A DNA stretch of 64,000 nt from Cristatella mucedo (lineage: Eukaryota; Bryozoa; Phylactolaemata; Cristatellidae), in assembly GCA_009760855.2 (NCBI GenBank), contig WPIO01000001.1, positions 18,317,501-18,381,500 of the forward strand. Direction: 5' to 3'. The notes below the pieces were generated by a model. The model was not told the origin of the DNA. It made no database searches and saw only the letters and a list, made by a program, of their open reading frames with translations. Positions 20,901-64,000 of the stretch are shown here, one piece after another (the first letter of the stretch is position 1; the number at the start of each line of letters is the position of its first letter). A program made the translations under genes and the position numbers.

Positions 20901-22950
20901 GCACTACCCCTTAGGTGGGTGGGAATGGCTGCTGCAGGACTTGAAACTACGACCCAGAGTCCATATTTAAGATTGATATAGTTACAACTTTGTCGATACG
21001 TCATAAAAACTGCCAATAGCTTGCCATAAGCTATCTTTGGCAACGCTTGAAATTTCGATAAATGTTGGCAAGCACGTGAAACAGTACTTCCCAGACCCGA
21101 TGAATCAGCGATTTAGTAATATGGTAGGGCTCCACGAATTGGACTAGGAGAAAGGTAAGGCTCTGTTGCTTAACGGCAGTACACAGAACAATTGGCATAC
21201 GTCTGAAAAGGGAGGGGCAAAACTAATGAATGACTGGACTGCTTTCTGAGGGTGAAAACCCATGAAAACAACTTAGCAGGCCTTTCCTTCGAAATTTGAC
21301 CAATCTCTCGGCAGCTGCAAGCTCACGTACTGTTGCTCAATGCTCAACTACAGGCAACTGGCAGGACCGGCCACCACGACCCATCACCAGCTAGGTTAGG
21401 ACCACTACTCCCGGATATATCGTCCAATCAATATCATTCGAGCCAGGGTGCCACGTCGGCTTCACACAGGAAGACTACTCGATCGGTGGCGCTGGCAAAA
21501 TGCAAAGGCTGCAAGCCACCGTTAGCTCTGCCATCTTTTCTATCAGCCTGCCGGAATGGTACTAGCTTGCTATATGAAAGCCAAGTCACAATTAGCTCTA
21601 CACAAGTACTTTATGATGCAAGCCTAGCCCAGATGAAGCACTGGTGCAGCTAATGCCGGATCGGTGCGATTGAAGAGCTGAAACAGGTCGTGCAGCTTCT
21701 TTGCTGGGGCAGCAATACAAGCCGAGCCCAAGCCCAGCTGCTGACGCCCCTAGTATGGCTTGGCTAGTAGGCAGCAGGGCGTTGGTATGCATGTTCTTCT
21801 TTTCATGTTTTATGTACAAGTCAACAACAGGGCTGGTCAATCAGCTGGGTAGCAAAAGAAGGCTACAGTCGACGCATGCTTGTCACGACACTGCAGCATG
21901 GCGAAAATCCAAGTGGCATCGGATGGGATCGACTGCTTATTGGGTTCATTCACAGGCATAGCTGCCAGACTACCATTCCAACATTGGCTGCAAATAACTA
22001 ATGCCGATCAACCAGACGACCCGACATATCGCTAGCAGCAAGCCTAGGGCTAGCCGAGACTACAATTAAGGCTAAGCGGTTTTGTGGTCTGTGGGGAGGT
22101 GGATACCTGATCCAAGCCATATGACAGGAAGGCAGTCTGCCAGATTGCCTCGGCACATTGCAATGCAGCAATGTACCAGTAAAAACCACAGGATGCCTCA
22201 ACCAGTTCATCCAGCAGTTGAGATTCGGCTATTTCTGGCTTGAACCTTCCCTGTCGCCTAGCAGCCAAACGACATCTCTACCCCTAGTGGTTTCAGGATG
22301 GCAGTACCCTAGCTGCCACATGCAAGCACGAGCAGGTTGATGGAAAACAGGACAGACAACTGGTCGTGTTACCGCATTTAGCAGTAGCACGAAATCGGCA
22401 CTGCACAACGTAAACTTTCGAGTTGTCGGCAGCCGGTAACTATGATTGGGCTGCAATTGAAAGGGTCAAATACTACTGCCAAAAAAAGCAAGAAGCTATA
22501 TACAGCTGGGTGTGGGGGCCTGTCCACGAAAACCAGCAGGGGGCTTCCTGTCATAGCTCTCATCCTTCTATTCAAGGTCCAGAGGACAGATCACTGGTTG
22601 CTCCGGAGTATCGAGGCACTGAGGGAGAAGAGAGGAGAGGCACATAACCCCAAAGCCACCACCTAAAACCGAAAGTTGCAGCAAGCTGACAATCGGTGAG
22701 CGGTCTTACGACCAAGACACGTGTGCCACAAGCAGTAGCAAATAGATTAACCAGCAGTAAATGTCCGGCAGCACTAACAGTACTTAATCGAAGCTCTCCA
22801 CCAAGATAACTAAAGCCGTCGACAAAACAAGTGCGGCTCTTTAATCGGGCTGTTACGGAGCCTATGACCGTACCAAAAACATAGGCAACGTCGGCCCGAC
22901 TGCTGCAGGCCAAAATGGAAAGCCGATGAGAATCCTATTCCATGTAGCCC
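20901..22950. other. No gene seen
   Basis: Moderately GC-rich sequence with only short, unrecognised open frames. It lies downstream of the poly(A) signal of the minus-strand RRM gene. Confidence 0.4.
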
Positions 22951-22971
22951 GCCGCAGCCTCGGACAGGTCG

Positions 22972-22977
22972 TTTATT
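22972..22977 (-). terminator. Probable poly(A) signal of the RRM gene
   Basis: AATAAA on the minus strand, 719 bp downstream of the TGA at 23698-23696. It is the first canonical hexamer I noticed after the stop. The implied 3' UTR is 22950-23695. Confidence 0.5.
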
Positions 22978-23695
22978 CACGAGCGCCACCGCACGGAAAA
23001 AAGGAGGAAAAAAGGGCAGCTCCGAATCCATGCGAGCAAACGGTGCAGAAAGTCCTGAAACCTGTACATGCTGAACAAACAGGCAGCAAGAAACAATATC
23101 CCGGTAGAAACGCAGCGTCCCTCTCAGTTCCAAGCCCGGCTCTAAAGAGCAGCACTGCGGACTGGGGCTATTGTGGTGACAATAGCAGACTCTGCTGGCC
23201 CTACGAGGGCCATGCCCAACACTGCAGCCCCCCTCAGACAGCTGCCGCCGGCTGTGAATGGCCATCAGCAGGATAGGCCACCCAACATCTGAGTCGCACG
23301 GGCTCTGCAGCGAGATCTGCTCGGCGGCTGTCCAGCAGCAGCAGCGCAACACGGCTAGCTCAAAGGCGACAGGAGCAGCGGAGGGAGTCTTGAGCCGCCG
23401 AAGGAGTGAACCTCGCTTGCATTTGGACCCCCCACTCCAGCCTATCGGCCGCAGATCGAGGGCATTGATCTTCCGGTGGAGCACCGTGCCAGTCGTCTTT
23501 TCGAGCGAATCGCCACGCAAGGCGGCATTGGGCTGCAAACCGAGGTGGTGAGCAACCCAGGCCTGCAATGCAGCAGGAGAGCCTCTCCCACAGAAGCAGA
23601 GCCAGTGGGCGTGCGACGACCGTTTAGGGTACGACCTGCTCGCCTGCTGACCAGCTAGCTGCCCGGCTCCGCCGCCCAGTTGCTTCTCGGGCCAC

Positions 23696-59202
<35,507 letters not shown>

Positions 59203-59260
59203 GACAGCCGGAAACTGGCCTGCCGGATGTCCCTCTGACCTGACGTCGTTAATTTCCGTC
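59203..59260 (-). promoter_or_regulatory. Likely core promoter of the RRM gene
   Basis: Upstream of the ATG (59202) on the minus strand, a CpG-richer patch holds two ETS-type sites (CCGGAA at 59208-59213, CCGGAT at 59223-59228, plus strand) and TGACGTC (59241-59247), a CRE-like core. No TATA box is seen. This composition is typical of housekeeping and ribosome-biogenesis promoters. The transcription start is unknown. Confidence 0.45.
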
Positions 59261-59350
59261 TCCCGCCGGCCTGGGGCTAGCGTGTCACTGGCGTGAAGAA
59301 CGTGGCATTGGTATCAGACGTAGAAATTTCGGACTGAGGTTACTTGTGCG

Positions 59351-59475
59351 CTGGGTGAGCTGGTGAGCAGGGCGAACCGGGTGAGCGGGTGGGCTGGGTG
59401 TGTGTAGCGAGCAGGCTGGCCTGGTGAGCCGATGATTTGACTAACCGTGTGAGCGGGTGAGTTGGGTCAGCTGGC
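59351..59475. repeat. Degenerate G-rich repeat, unit near GGGTGAGC
   Basis: CTGGGTGAGC, GGTGAGCAGG, GGGTGAGCGG and GTGAGCGGGT units recur with gaps. It lies about 150-270 bp upstream of the gene start, G-rich on the plus strand. Confidence 0.6.
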
Positions 59476-60077
59476 GTTAGACCCTGGGATAAACAGGTAG
59501 CATCCCTCTAGGACATTATCCATCGATTGGAAAGTGATTTCACCGCAAAATACCGGAACATGCCTTGGCCGAGCTTAGACCTGCGAATTGAGTGAGTCTG
59601 TGTAATGTACAACATTATGTGTCGCTGTTGCACCCTCCCAATGCAGCCTTTGCCTGCGGCATGGGTAGAGAGACGCTGATTTCACGCAATAAACCACCTC
59701 TTTTGATTTTAAAAATAGCTGTCAGCTTGAGCTCGCCATACTTAATCATGCTGCACCAATGTAACCGACCGAACCGGTATTTGATGCTAGCAGCGCTTAC
59801 ATCAGCTACCCTGAAATGAGTTCACATCCCTAACGTCTTATTTACCAAAATCCTTACCTATAGAGAGAGAGTTCTATCAATCGATTTGAGAGCCGAAGTT
59901 AGAGCCTCGATAACATGGCGACATTTGCTTTCAGCGGTCGTGTTTTGAAATCCTATAGAATAATGAAATATCTGTGCAGTACGATGCCGAGATCTTTTAC
60001 TATCAGATTGATTTGCAGCATCTACAAATACTGACCTTTTCAACACGAACTGAAACTAATACATGTCATTGCCATTT

Positions 60078-60210
60078 TTATAGCGACCTAAGAGGTCGCA
60101 GTCTCCATCCAGGCGTTTTAAATATGCCACTGGGCTTGGGCCCGCGACCTCGATCGTTCAAAGCGAGCTCCTTACCCCTAGGCCTAACCAGAGATAGCTG
60201 TCAGAGGAAG
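60078..60210 (-). mobile_element. SINE-B copy, diverged
   Basis: TTTTATAGCGACCTAAGAGG, CTCCATCCAGGCGTTTTAAA, GGGCTTGGGCCCGCGACCTC and CTCCTTACCCCTAGGCCTAA follow the SINE-B order. Confidence 0.65.
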
Positions 60211-60370
60211 TCTAGATAAGAAAGAGAAACTGTATATTAAGGAGTAAGTAGTTCATTCGCCGGGCTGCCAACTCAGGCACAGAAACCAGATAGGCAGTCC
60301 AACCCAATGCGTCCGCGAGGACTCCCATTGGGGCAATAAACAAGTACTCATAGAACTGCGTAGAGAATGA

Positions 60371-60452
60371 GTTGTCGTGGCCGAGTGGTTAAGGCGACAG
60401 ACTAGAAATCTGTTGGGTTCTACCCGCGCAGGTTCGAATCCTGCCGACAACG
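60371..60452 (+). tRNA. tRNA-Ser (anticodon AGA)
   Basis: An 82-nt intact gene. The acceptor stem GTTGTCG (60371-60377) pairs perfectly with CGACAAC (60445-60451), with discriminator G. Box A TGGCCGAGTGG is at 60378-60388 and box B GGTTCGAATCC at 60431-60441. The anticodon stem ACAGA/TCTGT holds loop CTAGAAA, giving anticodon AGA at 60404-60406. A variable-arm hairpin GGGTTCTACCC identifies the Ser class. It decodes UCU and, after A34 is changed to inosine, UCC and UCA. No intron. The intact stems separate it from the tRNA-like SINE heads. Confidence 0.97.
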
Positions 60453-60455
60453 ATG

Positions 60456-60460
60456 TTTTT
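60456..60460 (+). terminator. RNA polymerase III terminator
   Basis: TTTTT four bases after the tRNA-Ser 3' end. Confidence 0.85.
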
Positions 60461-61009
60461 GTTTCACCTACAGATGCAAGTGTGTAGAATTGTAAGTAGA
60501 AAGACAAGTAGAAAGTAGATAATGGCACAATAAGAAAAGCAAGATGCGCCTGTACATGTCCCACAGCCTAGTGAGAGGCGGCTCGAGAAAACGTCATTCA
60601 CGCATAACATCTTACGTAGTCACGGTTGAATGAGATGCCCGAAGAATGGCAAGCAGTATCAAGAGATCCCAACGATTGCTCGACCTTCCGTCGCCTTAAA
60701 AGTAACTAACTCCTTACGTGGACCTCACGAAAGGCCTTCGCGTAATACGTCAACGCATAAGTACGTATCCCCTTTAACAAAGTGAATTCCTAGGTTGCTT
60801 GCAGTATAAAGTATAAATACCTTTAAGCATACAAGAAGGCACTAGGGCCTCCGGTTAGTAGGGCCGCCGGCAAGCAGTATTCGCTGAATCATGTATAGGT
60901 AAGCACTTGAAACACACCAGAAATAAGGCAAGTTCACTGGGCAAAGGCATATCTATGTTGCCCTTATTCACGACTAGCACATTTTCATAACGCAAAAATG
61001 CACAAAGAA

Positions 61010-61530
61010 AGATTCACTTGGACAGAGCCAAGGCAGTGACGATCACATAGGCTTTTAGCTTCGTTTTGAATGTTGTCAGATCAGGAGATGACGAAATGTC
61101 AGTCGGTGATGAGTTCCAAGCTTTGAGCGCACAGTGACTGCTTGCACAGTACCTAAGAGATTTGAATTTATACGTACATAAGGGCAAAGCCAATCGACCA
61201 GAGTAAGAATGTCGGGTGGTGGAGTGGGAGGCAGGATGTGAAAATAATTCAGATTGGTAGGCCGGATCAAGAAAACGGAGGTAGCTAAAGCTGAGTGACA
61301 GAATCCTGAAGTCAATACGCTGCTGAACAGGCAGTTCGTGCAAAGATCGGCAAGCAGCGATGGGATATGGCAGTCACTGTGTCTATGACATGTAAGCCTT
61401 GGTACACATTTTCGCCAGCTGTAAACGTGTTTCACGGGCAGGAAGACCTGCAGGGCGACTTGGGTGGTGAGTTGCATAAGCCTAGTCGGGAGGTCCTTGT
61501 GCATGGACCAGCCTGGCTGTTGTGTCCTTA
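61010..61530 (-). mobile_element. Diverged L2 LINE, C-terminal part
   Basis: The minus strand encodes LPVQQRIDFRILSLSFSYLR and KAWNSSPTDISSSPDLTTFK, clearly related to L2-A but more divergent, with frame breaks. Confidence 0.75.
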
Positions 61531-61533
61531 TCT

Positions 61534-61700
61534 ATGAGCCGTGATGGCACATTAGCTAAGGGGTTACTTTTCACGATCTCGGCGCCGAGGTCATTGGGTC
61601 GAATCCTGTGGTGGATGATTCTTTATCACCGCGAAAGCGGTGATGATAGCCGTAAAGGCTGTTTTGTCGCTGTGCAAAAAAGGCTGCTGTATCAGCTTGA
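61534..61700 (+). mobile_element. SINE-A copy
   Basis: ATGAGCCGTGATGGCACATTAG head, CGATCTCGG/CCGAGGTCA arms, box B TTGGGTCGAATCCTGTGG, GTTTTGTCGCTGTGCAAAA and GGCTGCTGTATCAGCTT. Confidence 0.8.
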
Positions 61701-62039
61701 GATGTGGAACACAGCAAGCGCTGCACGTAGGAACTAGCTTTTGAGGTGGTGGGCGGTGAAGGCCGTCGCTGGACGTTCAAAATTAACTGGCAAGCCGAGA
61801 ACGAAGTCTGACCGTTGGGCAATGCCAGAGCGCCCAGTGCTCGTGGTTGCAAAGGCAGTACCAGAGCAGGCCATCCGGAGAACAGCAACGCCAATCGCTG
61901 AGGTCAGTGGAAGACACGGTGGAGGCACGGTGCAGCGTCGGATACGACGCAAGGCGCTGGCATCGCTTTGCGGGTGGAGCTCGTGGGAAGCCAGAAGGAA
62001 GCAGGGGCGCTGAAGGTTAATTGCCCATGTCAGAGTGAT

Positions 62040-62840
62040 AACATTTCTATAGCGCCATCAGAGAACAAAATCTCTCTCTCTCTGGGCACTTAACACATGC
62101 TGTTTAAGAAGCATGTCGATGTGGCTAGCGATAACAGACGCAGCGTCATCACGCACAGCCACACAATGGACAATGTACGTGGATCCAGAAAGTGCTGTAA
62201 GGAATGGGTACGATTTTAGCTTCTTTTTTAAATGCTGCAAAGTCAACGGATGTCATGCCGTCAGTTGGAACAAAGTTTGAGGCTTTGTTAGCATACGAAC
62301 TAAAAGCATGGTCTCCAAAGGATCCGATGGTGATTCGAGGCGCAGCTAAGCGACTTGAGTCAGAAGAGCACGTGGTACGATGCCTACCCTGATTGGAAAG
62401 TGGTTTGAATAGCTAGGCCGGAGCAAGAGAACGAAAGAACCTAAAAGTGAGTGACAAAACCTTAAAGTTGATACGCTACTTGATTGGGGAGCAAGTGCAG
62501 GTCGGTGAAAAGTGGTCTAATGTGGCAGCTGCGACCTTCACGACAGACAAGCATGGCAGCTGAGTTTTGCACCGGCCATAATTGCCTGACTGCACCGGCC
62601 TGATAGCACTTGCGAGTAGTGATGCACAGAAGTCAAGAAGGAATGTCGCAGGCGCACGTACCAACTTGGCCGTAGTATCCTTGTCTAAGCAACCCTTGAG
62701 TTTTGCAATGCTGCTTAACTGAAAGTAAGGCAGACTGGACGGCTGAGCTGCTGCGGTCGTCTAGTGAAAGGTCACTTTGGAGCAGGAGGACGCCGCGCGA
62801 ATTTCGTGCTGACGTTACTGTAGATATGTGCATGCTTAAA
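62040..62840 (-). mobile_element. L2 LINE, 5'-truncated, diverged
   Basis: On the plus strand it starts TTTCTATAGCGCCATCAGAG (tail), then reversed 3' UTR, TTTTTAAATGCTGCAAAGTC and coding remnants (LPCLSVVKV, SDLSLDDRSSSAVQSA on the minus strand) up to about 62840. Confidence 0.75.
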
Positions 62841-62974
62841 ATGACGAACGGCCAAACGAACGGCGCCTCATCTTCGGAGCGCCTCGGCGCCTCGGCCGAG
62901 CTCTCCAAATGGGCTGCACATTTCCTTTCAAACGAGCGAGCGGCGCGACGCGACGCGATGCGGCGCGCCTTCTA

Positions 62975-63267
62975 CAGTGGCGGAGCCAGAGGGGCGGCGG
63001 GGGCGGGGGATGCATTTGCCCCCTCCCCCTTAAAGCGGGGCAGCGACCTGGGCCGCCACCTATTCCTACGCCCACTGACCGTCGCCGACATTACGAATTA
63101 CGTCTTAATTTCACTCGAGATGAGCAATCGCTCAGTTCGTGTCGAATAAATAAATACAAAGTTTTTGCGCTATAATTTCGTTCATTACTTTCCGGTCTAG
63201 CCCCGCCTACATAAATACTTTGCAGGTCTTGTCCTTCTCCAGATGAAAAGTCCTGGCTCCGCCATTG
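62975..63267 (+). mobile_element. hAT-type MITE with intact termini
   Basis: The terminal repeats CAGTGGCGGAGCCAG and CTGGCTCCGCCATTG are inverted with one mismatch at 15 positions. Flanks GCCTTCTA (62967-62974) and GCCTTGTG (63268-63275) are a worn 8-bp target duplication, 6 of 8 matching. It is 293 bp, without coding capacity; it needs a hAT transposase from elsewhere. Confidence 0.8.
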
Positions 63268-63275
63268 GCCTTGTG

Positions 63276-64000
63276 CCCTTGGGGCTTCAGACTCTTCCAA
63301 AATAGGGTATACAAACGATTGTACATGGGCGGCAAAGAGCTTTTGCGTTAGGCTCTTCAAAGATGAAGCTTTGACATTGTAGAACATCCCCACAATGTCT
63401 AGGTTTAGCTTCGTACTAGAAATTTAGCTCCACTGTCGGTCCAATAGTCTTGGAATTTGGTTACTCGACGGAGAACAGAAGAGTATCCACTTCAATTATG
63501 CCAATCCAAAGGCTTAGATTTTGCTTCGGTACGCGTTCGCCATTTTCTGAAATGTGGGTAAATCACTGACCGACATAACGCCACAGTGTAAAGTGTCGGG
63601 TTTACATTTGAACTCGGAGCGAGGTAAAATTGTGACGAAGTTGTAAATTTCACCTGCTATTTAAATATCTGTCGGTTTTTGTCTCGCATGCTGCTAATTT
63701 TCTTTTTAAGATTTTTGTAGGTTTGCGGCAAATGATAAGGTTAGTTTATCACTGTATGGAAATGCCTGTTGAATAGCTACACCGACGCTCAATTACATTC
63801 AAGTTTAGCATATACGTGGTAATTGCAATAATCCTTAATAAATGTTTTGGTTTTATCCACATGTCATCTCCTGTCGTCGGAATTCCTGAAGGGGAGAGAG
63901 AACATCCGAACACTTTGAATGTGGTTTTCCATACGCTCAAAGTCTGATTTCTTCGGGGCTGCTCGCAGGCTGAAGGTAAGATCCTCTTAGAAGAGCTAAT
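63276..64000. other. No gene seen
   Basis: Ordinary sequence with only a short unrecognised minus-strand frame at 63749-63940. Confidence 0.4.

Overview
The window looks like part of a large, repeat-rich animal nuclear genome. It has introns of 3-16 kb with GT-AG sites, one RNA polymerase III tRNA-Ser gene, L2-clade LINEs with (ATT)n tails, tRNA-derived SINEs, hAT-type miniature elements and long microsatellites. There is no operon-like layout. I cannot name the species; the repeat types fit an invertebrate or a basal vertebrate.

The main result is a six-exon gene on the minus strand spanning 59202 to 23696, with a probable poly(A) signal at 22972-22977. No exon is longer than 399 bp, so it does not stand out as an open reading frame. 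I assembled it from splice sites, intron phase and protein similarity. All five junctions join in frame to give a predicted 306-residue protein. The N-terminal two thirds is acidic, then Lys/Ala-rich. One RNA recognition motif (RRM) follows at about residues 202-276, split over three exons, then a short basic tail. The best guess is a nucleolar, Nop6-like RRM protein.

Layout: 1-2.1 kb holds SINE and LINE fragments and strong palindromes. 2.1-6.35 kb is a CpG-rich island, with a possible minus-strand first exon (or pair of exons) at 2746-3000 and a 400-bp GA microsatellite. 6.4-22.9 kb has no gene I can support; it holds two LINE families, SINE-A copies, two hAT-type MITEs and a smaller GC-rich island at 12.8-14.0 kb. 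23-59.2 kb is the RRM gene, whose introns are packed with L2 copies, some nested. 59.2-59.5 kb is its likely promoter and a G-rich repeat. 60371-60452 is an intact tRNA-Ser(AGA) gene. 61-64 kb holds more L2, a SINE-A copy and the best-preserved MITE.

Four mobile families recur and are named here for convenience. L2-A is a LINE with an (ATT)n tail. LINE-B has a (CATTA)n tail. SINE-A has a tRNA-like head and a tail ending near GGCTGTTAAATCAGCT. SINE-B has a related tRNA-like head joined to the L2-A 3' hairpin tail. No intact autonomous element is present; every LINE copy is 5'-truncated or broken.
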